A stretch of 64,000 nt of DNA, from NCBI RefSeq assembly GCF_007748175.1, contig NZ_CP037422.1, positions 7,151,952 through 7,215,951 on the forward strand, given 5' to 3'. The first letter of the stretch is position 1, and every line of letters starts with the position of its first letter. Made by a program: the position numbers and the translations under genes. This stretch comes from Gimesia aquarii (lineage in GTDB: Bacteria; Planctomycetota; Planctomycetia; Planctomycetales; Planctomycetaceae). This document shows, piece by piece, positions 36,029 to 45,329 of this stretch. The notes under the pieces were generated by a model. That model had not been told where the DNA came from. It did not search any database and worked only from the letters and a program-made list of their open reading frames with translations.

Positions 36029-37111
36029 CTAATTAACGTTGACTTCCTGCAAAAGGGCGGAAAACTGTGGTTTAATCAACCGATGATTTGTATCTGTCCA
36101 GCCTTTCGATTTCACCTTGAATGTAATTTTTGGTTTCACCCAGGTTGCACGCTGTTTTGTTTTCACGAATGGTGCCGATTGTTTTAACGCTGGCAATTGT
36201 GTCTGCCATTCTTCCAGAACATGTTTAGGAACCTTTTTAGTACTGATCGTTCCTGCATAGACAAGTCGTTTGTTATAAGAAGATGCGATTAAAACCGAAT
36301 CAATCTTTCCAGTTGAGAGTGTCGTATATCCTATCAGTAAACAATCAAATTCTGGTAGTTTGAGTGCCGGTTCAGCTTGTGAATCTGGAATTACCGCTTT
36401 CTTTGCTTCATCACTGCCGCCAGCAAAATCGTTCAGTGCACCTTCCAGGTTATTCGCTCCCCTATCCGCTTCTTTGGCTTGATCGACGATAGAAGCCACA
36501 AGGTTGACATCGGCAGATTTTCGCACACCCCAATCTTGGAACAGGGAATTAAACTCGAATCCGCCAACAATCGCGAAGGCACCAATCATCAATGTTAGTC
36601 CCCATACCGCCAGATCCAATTTCCAGGCTCCATAGGGGAAGCGATGGATAGTAGGTCGCCAAATTTTAAGTGGTGTCAGGATAATACTCATCAATCCAAA
36701 CTCAACCGACTTGGAAACCGCGGTCAAATAAGCAAGGATATGCCCAAATAAAAACATAATCAGACCAACGCTTGCCTGCGTTAATGTCCAAAGGCACAAT
36801 TCCGCTGAATCTTTGCAAAAGAATCGTCCACCAACGCTCAAACCAATCGCTGCAATCGTACCGATTGCCAGGACCCAACCCCACTCGGGAATTAATTCCC
36901 AGACCGTTTGCGGTTGGGGCTTAGTTTCCTCTTGCTCTTGTAACTCTGGTTGGCCGACACATTTTCCCAATGCAGGATAAAAGCCACATTGAGGGCACCA
37001 TGAAGAAAGCCCCCAAGGTTCATAAGAACCGCATTCAGGGCAGGCCGGTTTAACCTGGGATCCATTCATTTCCTGTAATATTTGGTTGTTATTATGATTC
37101 ATACCTGACAT
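36029..37111 (-). CDS. Zinc-ribbon membrane protein of unknown function
   Basis: The 360-residue protein opens with a zinc ribbon (CPEC at 24-27 and CPQC at 39-42) in the cytoplasm, then about three or four transmembrane segments: WELIPEWGWVLAIGTIAAIGLSVGG, LWTLTQASVGLIMFLFGHILAYL, and LAVWGLTLMIGAFAIVGGFEF. The last 160 residues are hydrophilic and contain FDCLLIGYTTLSTGKIDSVLIASSYNKRLVYAGTI. No known domain is seen in that part. It is a planctomycete-type protein with no clear counterpart I can name. It has its own terminator. Confidence 0.7.
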   Translation of the reverse strand: MSGMNHNNNQILQEMNGSQVKPACPECGSYEPWGLSSWCPQCGFYPALGKCVGQPELQEQEETKPQPQTVWELIPEWGWVLAIGTIAAIGLSVGGRFFCKDSAELCLWTLTQASVGLIMFLFGHILAYLTAVSKSVEFGLMSIILTPLKIWRPTIHRFPYGAWKLDLAVWGLTLMIGAFAIVGGFEFNSLFQDWGVRKSADVNLVASIVDQAKEADRGANNLEGALNDFAGGSDEAKKAVIPDSQAEPALKLPEFDCLLIGYTTLSTGKIDSVLIASSYNKRLVYAGTISTKKVPKHVLEEWQTQLPALKQSAPFVKTKQRATWVKPKITFKVKSKGWTDTNHRLIKPQFSALLQEVNVN

Positions 37112-37424
37112 GGCCCAATTTCTTTGTACTAATTAACAGAGGAAAAAATACGGGGTGTTTTATGTAACTCTCTGTCTAGCTTAGCTCATAAAATAAAAGC
37201 TCTCTGATCTTTGAATCTTATTAATCATAAAATTGCGATGGAAAGCCTCCTGCTATAATCGGCAAAATCAGCGTGATCTGTATGGTACGTTCTGAGTGCC
37301 GCTCAACACTTTTCGAAGTCTACCTCACAGTACTTATCATCATAAATTCAAGAAAGGCGCATAAAAAAGGCCGACGCATGATCGTTGCGTCGGCCTGAGA
37401 AGTCGTTAATTTGAGTCTTTTAAA
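37112..37424. other. Intergenic region upstream of the zinc-ribbon gene, containing the FKBP terminator
   Basis: These 313 nt hold the terminator at 37362-37396. A TATAAT is present on the plus strand at about 37253, but with no matching -35 or gene. I see no other element. Confidence 0.4.
37362..37396 (-). terminator. Rho-independent terminator of the FKBP gene
   Basis: AGGCCGACGCA (37368-37378) and TGCGTCGGCCT (37386-37396) form a perfect 11-bp stem with a 7-nt loop. On the minus strand it is followed by TTTTTTATG. It begins 29 nt past the stop of the gene ending at 37425. Confidence 0.9.
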
Positions 37425-38141
37425 CTAGTTTACCTTGAGCAGTTCGATATCAAAGATGAGAACTTCATTGGGTCCGATGTCAGGACCAGAGCCTCGTTGG
37501 CCATAGGCTAAGTCGCTGGGAATGAAGAGTTGCCACTTATCACCTTCTTTCATCAACTGTAATGCTTCCGTCCAGCCACTGATCACACCATTGACTGGAA
37601 ATGTCGCTGGTTGATTTCGTTTGTAAGAACTATCGAACTCTTTTCCATTAATCAGAGTTCCTCGATAGTGAGTAGTCACCTTGTCTTTTAATCCAGGAGT
37701 TTTCCCCTTACCTTGTTTGATGACTTTATATTGTAGTCCACTTTTGGTGGTCTTTACGCCTTCCTTCTTGGCATTCGCTGCTAGAAACTGTTTTCCTTTC
37801 GCAATGTTCTCCGCTTGCGCTTTTTTCATCTTTGCTTCTTGCTTCGTACGTAATTCCTGCTGGAACGCGATCAGCGTTGAGCGAATTTCATCCTCAGTCA
37901 TTTGAGGTTTCTGCTTGGTCATGGCATCCATAATGCCTTTTACCAAAATTTTTGGATCAAGATCTAATTGATCTTTCATCAGGTTTTGGCCCAAATTATA
38001 GCCAATTCCATAGCTGACTTTTTGTTTTTGATCCTTGAGAGAAGATTTGCCTGGATCTGCTTTTTCGGTCTGAGCGGTCGCCAATTGAGAAAATCCAAAA
38101 AACGCAATACACAAACAGGCAGTAATGTGCCATTTAGACAT
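37425..38141 (-). CDS. Exported FKBP-type peptidyl-prolyl isomerase (Mip/FkpA-like)
   Basis: From ATG 38141 (AAAGGTTCTTCCC upstream) the product has 238 residues. A signal peptide (MSKWHITACLCIAFFGFSQLATAQ, cleaved after about 23) leads to the periplasm. The longer frame to 38219 has no such signal. Residues about 40-125 form the helical FKBP_N dimerisation segment (QKVSYGIGYNLGQNLMKDQ), and 135-238 the FKBP domain: VTTHYRGTLINGKEFDSSYKRNQP, FPVNGVISGWTEALQLMKEGDKWQLFIPSDLAYGQRG and LIFDIELL. It catalyses proline isomerisation in exported proteins. It has its own terminator. Confidence 0.92.
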   Translation of the reverse strand: MSKWHITACLCIAFFGFSQLATAQTEKADPGKSSLKDQKQKVSYGIGYNLGQNLMKDQLDLDPKILVKGIMDAMTKQKPQMTEDEIRSTLIAFQQELRTKQEAKMKKAQAENIAKGKQFLAANAKKEGVKTTKSGLQYKVIKQGKGKTPGLKDKVTTHYRGTLINGKEFDSSYKRNQPATFPVNGVISGWTEALQLMKEGDKWQLFIPSDLAYGQRGSGPDIGPNEVLIFDIELLKVN

Positions 38142-38412
38142 GGGAAGAACCTTTCGGTGAACAATGGAAACTAATTTGAGAAGGTGTGACCATACGGGTC
38201 GGCGAGACCCGGATGGCATAAACTGCCATCCGAATTAGCAGATGATGTATTGCATGGTGTCCTCTGTCACAGAGGATCTTTGACTAAAACAAGGAGCTAA
38301 TTATAAGAGAGTCACCTGGGGAGTGTCCACATAAAGCATGACTGATATAGTATGATTGGCCTTGAAATCAGGGCCATTCTTTCAGCCGAATGGTTCACTT
38401 TCACTCACCTGA

Positions 38413-39645
38413 TCAGCTCACGACGTTCTGGAATCGGGTCACCGCTTCGTTGATATTATCTCTGCTATTGAAAGCACTTAGACGAAAATACCCTTCTCCG
38501 GAAGCACCAAAACCACTACCAGGTGTGCCCACCAAATGTGCTTTTTGCAATAATTCATCGAAGAAGTCCCAACTTGTCGATTCGCCAGGAGTTTTGAGCC
38601 AGACATAGGGAGCATTCACGCCGCCATAAACAGTAATTCCCACCGATTCCAAACCTTCCCTTAACAGACGGGCATTTTCCAAGTAGAAGTTGATTAACTC
38701 CTTAATCTGTTGCTTGCCTTGTTCAGAATATGCGGCTTCTGTTCCCTTCTGTATGATGTAAGAAACACCATTGAATTTTGTGCAATGACGGCGATTCCAC
38801 AGTGAATGGATTTCTGCTGTTTCTCCTGAAGCAGTTTTTCCGTTTAACTGTTTGGGAACGACAGTAAAGGCACAGCGAGTTCCGGTAAACCCGGCATTCT
38901 TACTAAAGCTGCGGAACTCAATGGCGACCTCTTTAGCACCATCAATTTCATAAATGGAATGAGGGATTTCCGGGTCTGTAATAAATGCTTCATAAGCAGC
39001 ATCAAACAAAATGATCGATCCATTTGCTTTGGCATAATCGACCCACTGTTTTAGAGTATCTTTTGTGGCAACGGTGCCGGTTGGATTATTCGGATAACAG
39101 AGATAGATCAGGTCAACGGGCGATTCTGGTAAGGCGGGAACAAAATTGTTTTCTGCTGTGACAGGTAAGTATGTCAGGCCGGCATAGCGACCACTTTCGT
39201 CAGCGGCTCCCGTACGACCAGTCATGACATTAGTGTCGACATACACCGGATAGACAGGGTCGGTAACCGCGACCTTGTTATCAGCCCCAAAAATATCAAG
39301 AATGTTTCCGGTATCACATTTTGAACCATCTGAGACAAAAATTTCGTCTGCCGAAACATCGATGCCCCGCGATTGAAAATCATGCTTGGCGATCGCTTCA
39401 CGCAAAAATGCATAACCCTGTTCGGGACCATATCCACGAAATGTCTCACGATTGCCCATTTCATCGACGGCCGCATGCATGGCTTCCCTGATCGCCGCCG
39501 GCAGTGGTTCGGTTACATCGCCGATTCCCAGTTTGATAACAGCAGCACTCGGGTTCTGTTCACAAAATGTATTGACACGGCGACCAATTTCAGGAAACAG
39601 GTAACCCGCTTTCAGCTTCAGGTAGTGGTCGTTAATTAAAGCCAT
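38413..39645 (-). CDS. dapL: LL-diaminopimelate aminotransferase
   Basis: The 410-residue PLP enzyme makes LL-diaminopimelate from tetrahydrodipicolinate in one step, bypassing the acyl pathway of lysine synthesis. ATG at 39645 is preferred over TTG 39657 because GAGGCGAAAA precedes it. Visible are [12 protein letters not shown] (38-49), [36 protein letters not shown] (185-190), and the Schiff-base Lys K249 in [17 protein letters not shown]. It is the DapL1 kind found in chlamydiae, plants and planctomycetes. It stands alone. Confidence 0.96.
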   Translation of the reverse strand: MALINDHYLKLKAGYLFPEIGRRVNTFCEQNPSAAVIKLGIGDVTEPLPAAIREAMHAAVDEMGNRETFRGYGPEQGYAFLREAIAKHDFQSRGIDVSADEIFVSDGSKCDTGNILDIFGADNKVAVTDPVYPVYVDTNVMTGRTGAADESGRYAGLTYLPVTAENNFVPALPESPVDLIYLCYPNNPTGTVATKDTLKQWVDYAKANGSIILFDAAYEAFITDPEIPHSIYEIDGAKEVAIEFRSFSKNAGFTGTRCAFTVVPKQLNGKTASGETAEIHSLWNRRHCTKFNGVSYIIQKGTEAAYSEQGKQQIKELINFYLENARLLREGLESVGITVYGGVNAPYVWLKTPGESTSWDFFDELLQKAHLVGTPGSGFGASGEGYFRLSAFNSRDNINEAVTRFQNVVS

Positions 39646-39778
39646 TTTTCGCCTCAAATTATAAAATTAAAGAACTTACGTTGAGATATCCCAATAGATC
39701 GTATTTTCCAAAACCAGAAACGCCGTTTTATTTTGAATTAGGAAGAAATGCAACCGACGCGCACAAAGGAGACTACTT

Positions 39779-41197
39779 TTAATCGAAAAGGTTCGACTCT
39801 TCATCGATCTCAAATTGACGGGGCAGGGCGTTGAACCAGAAGCGGTTTGTAAGCTTTTCGACTTGTTTTAAGCCAGTATAATCATTCATTTTGCGTTTGC
39901 CCGTAAGTCGATTTGCGGCTCCTTCCAAGAGAAGCTTGATTTGTGGCAAATCGTTGCTTTTTTGTTTCTCATGCTCCAGAGTTCTCCCCACTGCAATCGC
40001 AACGCCTAATTGAAAGCGGGCTTGTGGATAAACGGGAACTCCTAACTCAGCCAGTGACCAACGATCAACGCGCACTCGGCACCAGCGACTGAATGGTTCG
40101 GGTGGACCTACAAAAGGTCGGAGGGAACTTGGCAGATCTAATTTGGCGTCTTCGTCAATCAGTAATGTCACACGATCATGGTGACTTGCATACAAACCCC
40201 AGGCAGGCCAATGATCATAATAGCCCGTTGGCTCGAATAGAGGTGCGAGCATCGCAAACCAGGCAATTACCATAACTGCTCGTTCCCATCCGACAACACT
40301 TTTGAACGAAATACTTTGATCAGTATTTATACTGTTTGAATCTGCCGGTCCCTTCTTTTTGAGTACAGGGACTCCGTTAAATCGCTTGTGAAATAGAAAA
40401 CAGTCCTGCAAGATGAAATAAGCATTCCAAATAAGAACCCCCTGATGATGATCCAGCCCCCATGGCCCCACAGCAATGATAAGACAGACATGCATGGATA
40501 CTGCTCCCCAGAACGCCCATTGTCGGGTGCGCGGAATTAATAATCCCAGCGCAATCAAGAATTCCGCAACCGGGAACGAAGCAGCAATCCAAGATAGAGT
40601 CTGATCTGACCAGTATTCCGTTGAAATACCAATCGCCAGAAATAGTCCCTCCACTAATTGCCGGCCTAAAGTCTGGACAAAACTGAGATCACATTTGGAG
40701 AACGCAGAATAAAAATAAATGCTGATCACAAAAAAACGAAATACACGAATAGCACGTGGTGGTTTGAGAAACATCAATATCAAAAATCCCAGTGCAAACT
40801 GATATGCCCAGGGTTGAATACGGTGTTGATCAAACGTGATCGAAATTAGGAACGCCCAAAAAAAGAGCCCGGAACAAACTCGTTGACATAATTGCCAAAG
40901 CTCCCGATTTTGAACTTGAAAGATTACCGAGCCAAGTACAATTCCTAACATACCAGCTGAAGATATCAGCATAAAGCCGAACGTCATCCAGTCAGACCAG
41001 GTGGGGAGGGCTAAAATCCATGAAAATAAAGGGACTTGTGGAAATAACGTTTGGGGAACCCAGAGTTCCCAAGTCGTCATCAAAAGTGCTAAAGAGAAAA
41101 ATGCTAGATTAATCTTAAGAAAGCGTAATTGTAAATGAAGCATTTTGCTGGATGGAGATTGACTATTACTACTACTCATCGGCTCGCCGTTTTTCAT
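39779..41197 (-). CDS. Polytopic membrane protein (HTTM/DoxX-like, uncharacterised)
   Basis: The 472-residue protein has about eight hydrophobic segments over residues 30-330, for example LAFFSLALLMTTWELWV, MTFGFMLISSAGMLGIVLGSVI, VCSGLFFWAFLISI, YQFALGFLILMFL, FFVISIYFYSAFSKCDLSFV and WGAVSMHVCLIIAVGPWGLDHHQGVLIWNAYFI. The SAFSKCD and HQGVLIWN segments resemble HTTM/vitamin-K gamma-carboxylase-like proteins. The last 110 residues are hydrophilic (RWCRVRVDRWSLAELG onward). Two in-frame ATGs (41197 and 41179) are both possible starts, neither with a strong ribosome site. It lies 74 nt downstream of ygfZ on the same strand. Confidence 0.72.
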   Translation of the reverse strand: MKNGEPMSSSNSQSPSSKMLHLQLRFLKINLAFFSLALLMTTWELWVPQTLFPQVPLFSWILALPTWSDWMTFGFMLISSAGMLGIVLGSVIFQVQNRELWQLCQRVCSGLFFWAFLISITFDQHRIQPWAYQFALGFLILMFLKPPRAIRVFRFFVISIYFYSAFSKCDLSFVQTLGRQLVEGLFLAIGISTEYWSDQTLSWIAASFPVAEFLIALGLLIPRTRQWAFWGAVSMHVCLIIAVGPWGLDHHQGVLIWNAYFILQDCFLFHKRFNGVPVLKKKGPADSNSINTDQSISFKSVVGWERAVMVIAWFAMLAPLFEPTGYYDHWPAWGLYASHHDRVTLLIDEDAKLDLPSSLRPFVGPPEPFSRWCRVRVDRWSLAELGVPVYPQARFQLGVAIAVGRTLEHEKQKSNDLPQIKLLLEGAANRLTGKRKMNDYTGLKQVEKLTNRFWFNALPRQFEIDEESNLFD

Positions 41198-41271
41198 TGA
41201 TTATAATAGGCGTCGATGGCTTTCACTGCTCCCCAGTAAAAAAGATTGCAAAAACTCAAAGATCAGACTCA

Positions 41272-42348
41272 TTAATCAAGAGATGTAAAAATGGTGCCTG
41301 GCACTTCCTGATGATCAGAAACAATCTGGACTACTGTGCCCGGCTCATTCGAATCACGGCGGACCATCGCCATCGCTACTGAAGGAAATTTTCCGAAAGA
41401 TTGAGCGGAAGAAGTAATCGTACCGACTTCCATAAGTTTATCTGATTCTCCTGCCATTACTTTGGACCCCACAGGAGGAACCCACTTTTGTTCGATTCCG
41501 ATTGCCCTTAACTCACGATTCACATGTCCCAAAGCATCAATGCGCGCTATTGGTTCCTGTCCTAAATAACAACCTTTTTTGAATGAGATTGCTTGCTCTG
41601 TTCGGTTGGCCTCTTGCGCCAGATTTTCTTCCGAAAGATCCACTCCATAAATGGGAAACAATGCTTCAATTCGTAAGGCGTCGAATATGTTCTGACCTGC
41701 CGGGCATGCGCCTGCATCAACCAGACTCTTCCAGAAATCCATTATTTTTACATACTGCAGACAACAAAGATATCCTGGCTTAAGCAACCAATCAACGCGC
41801 CGAACTGTAAGTTCAAAATCTGAACTCTTGCCTCGCAGTTGTTGGTTCACGGAAAGCGAATCGACGTCGAAGCCCAGTTGATTGAGTAGGTCCGAAGATT
41901 GGGGCCCAGACAGATACAAATTACCATACTCCGGAGTCCGTTGTTTGATATGAGCATCTTCCAGAATCATATAGCGATCCAGGTGATTAATAATTGACTC
42001 GCTCGTCCCGGGCGCCATATCAATCCAGAGCGAGTCTTCATGATGGAATGCAAAAATATGCCCTAAGATGCGGCTTTGCACATTCGTGATAAATGCTTCA
42101 CAACCCTGATCGGGCTGTAAACCTTTGATATCATTCGTACAAAAATTGTGCAAGAACTTTTCACGATCTTTACCACTAAGTTCGATTTGGTCGCGATTAC
42201 TTAGATCAAACAGTGCAGCTATTTCGTGAGCACTCTGATATTCTTTCTCTGGAGATCCAAAGTGAGAAACAACGGGGTACACCTGGTCGAGATCGGAAAA
42301 GACACCCCCCCAAGATTCCTGGAGTACTTGAAACTGACGTAATGGCAT
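41272..42348 (-). CDS. ygfZ: Folate-binding protein YgfZ
   Basis: The 358-residue protein is a GcvT-like tetrahydrofolate-binding protein. The YgfZ signature is complete: KKGCYLGQEPIARIDALGHVNREL (with KGCYLGQE). In E. coli YgfZ supports iron-sulfur cluster biogenesis in enzymes such as MiaB. The N-terminal GcvT-like domain has FDLSNRDQIELSGKDREKFLHNFCTNDIKGLQ and AFHHEDSLWIDM. It is not a glycine-cleavage enzyme, as gcvH/gcvP are absent. The membrane protein gene follows after 74 nt. Confidence 0.92.
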   Translation of the reverse strand: MPLRQFQVLQESWGGVFSDLDQVYPVVSHFGSPEKEYQSAHEIAALFDLSNRDQIELSGKDREKFLHNFCTNDIKGLQPDQGCEAFITNVQSRILGHIFAFHHEDSLWIDMAPGTSESIINHLDRYMILEDAHIKQRTPEYGNLYLSGPQSSDLLNQLGFDVDSLSVNQQLRGKSSDFELTVRRVDWLLKPGYLCCLQYVKIMDFWKSLVDAGACPAGQNIFDALRIEALFPIYGVDLSEENLAQEANRTEQAISFKKGCYLGQEPIARIDALGHVNRELRAIGIEQKWVPPVGSKVMAGESDKLMEVGTITSSAQSFGKFPSVAMAMVRRDSNEPGTVVQIVSDHQEVPGTIFTSLD

Positions 42349-42624
42349 CCTATTTCCATGTATAAATAAGTTAGTATATGTGTAGAGATTGCGAGCGTGT
42401 TTACGATAGCAATGCTTTTTCTAAATAAGAACCACTTATTTAAGAAACATATCTTATCGTTGGAGGTTTATACCTTAATTCATTTTCCATCAAGTAGAAA
42501 CGGGAATTCATTGGTTTTTAATGATTTCAGAGATGTGAATTTCACTGATGCGTATTTTAAGGCTCGTGACGTTTGTTTGAAAATCAAGGATTTTGGTCTT
42601 TAAATTCGGTTTTAGAAGTAGCTA

Positions 42625-43851
42625 CTAGTTCGTCTGTTCAATTTTAAGGTTGTCTACTTTTAATACACCTGTTCCACCATTTAATCCTACCTGAATAATC
42701 GCTTCTCGAGTTTGGGGGGGCACGGAAATTTTTTTCGTTTCCAAATGCCAGTCACGACTTCCAACCCAAGGACCGATATAAGCTTGTCCGATATTACGGC
42801 GAATTTTGTCGTAGAAATGAATGATGAATCCTGGTTTTTGAATGCGTTTCACTCCTTGATTCGTATTGAGATAACTCACTTGAAGACTAATTTCGAGTGC
42901 GTTCACTTTTGATCCATCAAGGGCCATGCCTTGCAAAACTTGAGATAATCCTCCTGGTGAATCATTTTCGAACTGTAAAAAAGCAGACCTCGCCCTATCC
43001 CCCGTATTGACCCAAGTAACCCGGCGTTGATAATGCCAGTTATCAACTTTTTTATCTCCATTGGCATCCACTTCAAAATCACCATTAATGATTTGCGGAT
43101 TGAGAGGGTCGGGTTTGATCTCGCGTTTTTCCTCAGAACGACCGGTCATTGGTACAAATAAAGTTGGGATCAGCCGTTTTTGCTTAAGTTTCCCATTCTC
43201 TTTCTGGAACAGATGGAAAACCTGTTGATAACGTTCTCCTAATGGGATGAGTAACATTCCCCCTTCTTTCAATTGATCAATCAACGGCTGAGGAACTTTT
43301 TCGGGTGAGCAAGTCACAATGATTTTGTCGAATGGCGCTTCTTCCGGCCAACCAAGATATCCATCGCCGATTCGAGTATGTACATTCTTATATTTCAATC
43401 GCTTCAAACGCGTTGCAGCCTGCTTTCCTAAGCCTTCTACAATCTCAATTGTGTAAACGTCCTTGACCAATGCTGAAAGAACTGCTGCCTGATAACCACT
43501 GCCGGTTCCAATTTCTAGAACTTTATCCTCTGGCTGTGGATTAATGGTCTCTGTCATGTAAGCCACAACAAAGGGAGGAGAAATGGTTTGTTTATAACCA
43601 ATCGGTAATGCCAGGTCCTGATAAGCCAGATTTTTCATGTTGGAACTGACAAACTCATGGCGAGGAACCTGCTTCATTGAAGAGAGCACTCTTTGATTTT
43701 TGATTCCCTCCCCCTCGATATAACGAGATACCATCTCATTTCTTTGATTACGAAAGTAGGATCTACTTTGCGAACATGCTGGTTTTAATGAATACATTAC
43801 CGGCACACAAAGAACGATATTCAATAACAAAAAATTCATGATCCGTTTCAT
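42625..43851 (-). CDS. pcm: Exported protein-L-isoaspartate O-methyltransferase with C-terminal carbohydrate-binding-like domain
   Basis: Residues 1-27 form a signal-like helix (MNFLLLNIVLCVPVMYSL). Then comes the PIMT core: QVPRHEFVSSNMKNLAYQDLALPIGYKQTISPP, SAM motif I VLEIGTGSGYQAAVLSAL (111-128), and APFDKIIVTCSPEKVPQPLIDQLKEGGMLLIPLG. The remaining ~160 residues form a second domain (INGDFEVDANGDKKVDNWHYQRRVTW..., ending REAIIQVGLNGGTGVLKVDNLKIEQ) with a galactose-binding-like/CBM pattern. PIMT repairs isoaspartate using S-adenosylmethionine, which is not known to be periplasmic. How an exported version would get its cofactor is unclear. It stands alone. Confidence 0.87.
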   Translation of the reverse strand: MKRIMNFLLLNIVLCVPVMYSLKPACSQSRSYFRNQRNEMVSRYIEGEGIKNQRVLSSMKQVPRHEFVSSNMKNLAYQDLALPIGYKQTISPPFVVAYMTETINPQPEDKVLEIGTGSGYQAAVLSALVKDVYTIEIVEGLGKQAATRLKRLKYKNVHTRIGDGYLGWPEEAPFDKIIVTCSPEKVPQPLIDQLKEGGMLLIPLGERYQQVFHLFQKENGKLKQKRLIPTLFVPMTGRSEEKREIKPDPLNPQIINGDFEVDANGDKKVDNWHYQRRVTWVNTGDRARSAFLQFENDSPGGLSQVLQGMALDGSKVNALEISLQVSYLNTNQGVKRIQKPGFIIHFYDKIRRNIGQAYIGPWVGSRDWHLETKKISVPPQTREAIIQVGLNGGTGVLKVDNLKIEQTN

Positions 43852-44069
43852 GAAATACCCTCGCTGCAGATTTGTGTTAAGTCACAAGCCTTAAAAATAG
43901 AATACAAGCAAATTATAGCACTGCAGGCAGATCACCGTTAATGTTGATTTTTCAAGAAATCGCACGAATCAGGAGATTGGCTCCTACACCAGTATTCTCT
44001 ATCCACATAGAAATGAGAATCCGCTATGATTTGGTAAAGACACCTGTTTTTTAAAGGATTTATGGAAGA

Positions 44070-44897
44070 ATGGACTCAAGAAGCATGCAAGGCTTTAAAG
44101 AAACAAGCATTGTTTGTGCGTTTTATTGTGTGTGGATGTTTCAAGGATGCGGATCTTCTGACTCTACTTCAGATCGGGTTTCTGAGACTGCCCCCCATAA
44201 TCAAAACGAGCAAACGGCCGTTGATCTGCAAGAAACCACAAAATCGTCTCAAGGCACAGCGATCACAAGTGTGGAACCTGTCGATCCTCAAATGGAAGTG
44301 AAGGCAGTCTTTCAAAAACTGGTAGCAATCCGTAATGAACCGGAACCTGATGAATGGCTAAAAGCAGATAAACAGTTGAGCGCTTTTGGAAAAACCGCTG
44401 TACCAACCCTGATCGCAGAATTAGGAAATCCTGAATTGTCCGCACGGGAACTGGCCAGTATGTATCTGGCAGGACTTGGACCAGAAGCGAAAGAGGCAGC
44501 CCCGGCGCTTGAAAAAGCGCTAAAGGAAGATTCTCCTTTTATCCAAGTCAATGCGGCTTCAACGCTCACTCACTTTCCTGAGTATCAAGGCAAGGCGGTC
44601 CCTGTTTTGATTACCTTATCAAAGCATGAAGATCCTCATACACGCCTTACCTCCATTTACGCATTAGGAAGTCTGAATCCCCATTCCGATGATCAACTCA
44701 AAGCCATCAAAGCGGCTCTGAACGATTCAGACGCTGATGTGCAACTTGCGGCAATCAAAGTTCTAGGGCAGATTGGTGACCCGGCAAAACAGACATTAAA
44801 GGATCTTCAAACGCTGATTGATGACTCTAATACCAATGAGCTATTGCGAGAGGCGGCGCTTTCCTCCAAATCACTCATTGAAAAATCCAAACAGTAA
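44070..44897 (+). CDS. HEAT-repeat lipoprotein
   Basis: The 275-residue product starts at ATG 44070, or at 44085 giving the same mature protein. The signal region ends with MFQGC, a plausible but weak lipobox, and is followed by a Ser/Thr-rich linker. From about residue 80, HEAT-type repeats follow: LSAFGKTAVPTLIAELGNPELSARELASMYLAGLGPEAKEAAPALEKALKEDSPFIQVNAASTL, VLITLSKHEDPHTRLTSIYALGSL, IKAALNDSDADVQLAAIKVLGQIGD. HEAT repeats usually mediate protein contacts. A planctomycete-type lipoprotein of unknown partner. Confidence 0.8.
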   Translation: MDSRSMQGFKETSIVCAFYCVWMFQGCGSSDSTSDRVSETAPHNQNEQTAVDLQETTKSSQGTAITSVEPVDPQMEVKAVFQKLVAIRNEPEPDEWLKADKQLSAFGKTAVPTLIAELGNPELSARELASMYLAGLGPEAKEAAPALEKALKEDSPFIQVNAASTLTHFPEYQGKAVPVLITLSKHEDPHTRLTSIYALGSLNPHSDDQLKAIKAALNDSDADVQLAAIKVLGQIGDPAKQTLKDLQTLIDDSNTNELLREAALSSKSLIEKSKQ

Positions 44898-45329
44898 ATG
44901 CTGAAATCAGTTTATTTCAGCCTCGCATTACTAAGGGTCTAAATGTGCCAATTGCAGTAATTCTTCTGATTATTCTATCTTCGAAGCACTGCGCTCCTTC
45001 CGAAATATATCGGAGAAAATCTATTTTCCAGAGATCTTTCCCAATTCCGTTTGACTAATGATCAACGTGACCTAGTTTTTGTTGACAGAGAGGTTCTGAA
45101 AAATCTCTCAACAAAACAATCAACTATTTTCCTCCGCCTCAAATCGGGGCGAGGATCTACAGTGCGGCAAGGAAAGCTGGGAGCTTTGAGGGGACCTTGC
45201 CGCACTTTTTTCTTTGAACCATCCTAACTTGATGGTGCTTGAAACATAGATGCTGCATGGTACGTTTGGAAAGGCTTCTAGCGCGATGCAGATAGGCACC
45301 CTCAAGCGGAATTAAAACTGGAACAGCTC
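44898..45329. other. Leader region upstream of the pseudopilin operon
   Basis: These 432 nt have no gene but several RNA folds: CCTCCGCCTC (45131-45140) with GGGGCGAGG (45146-45154), 9 pairs with one bulge; the strong terminator at 45161-45212; CCATC/GATGG (45219-45223 with 45231-45235); and a long-range fold with GGTGC (45234-45238) to GCACC (45296-45300) enclosing CTGCAT (45253-45258) with ATGCAG (45286-45291). A perfect TTGACA (45082-45087) is present but no matching -10 at the normal spacing. See the findings. Confidence 0.6.
45161..45212 (+). terminator. Strong Rho-independent terminator ahead of the pseudopilin operon
   Basis: AGTGCGGCAAGG (45161-45172) pairs perfectly with CCTTGCCGCACT (45195-45206), 12 bp, followed by TTTTTTC. 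The loop contains a further inner stem AAAGCT/AGCTTT. It lies 118 nt before the first pseudopilin gene and 264 nt after the HEAT-repeat gene, so it may end that transcript or be a conditional attenuator. Confidence 0.85.

Noticed and set aside
42397-42603. 68-codon plus-strand frame between ygfZ and the PIMT gene
   Set aside because: No domain, no ribosome site, AT-rich composition and antiparallel to both neighbours; it looks like chance. The spacer also has an AAATAAG/CTTATTT stem (42423-42441).
45120-45305. 61-codon minus-strand frame over the pseudopilin leader
   Set aside because: It runs through the terminator and long-range stems, so its apparent openness follows from the structured sequence; no ribosome site or homology is evident.
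44898-45329. c-di-GMP riboswitch ahead of the pilus genes
   Set aside because: The context made it attractive, but I cannot find the GEMM-I core motifs or the c-di-GMP-II pattern. Only a generic structured leader is claimed.
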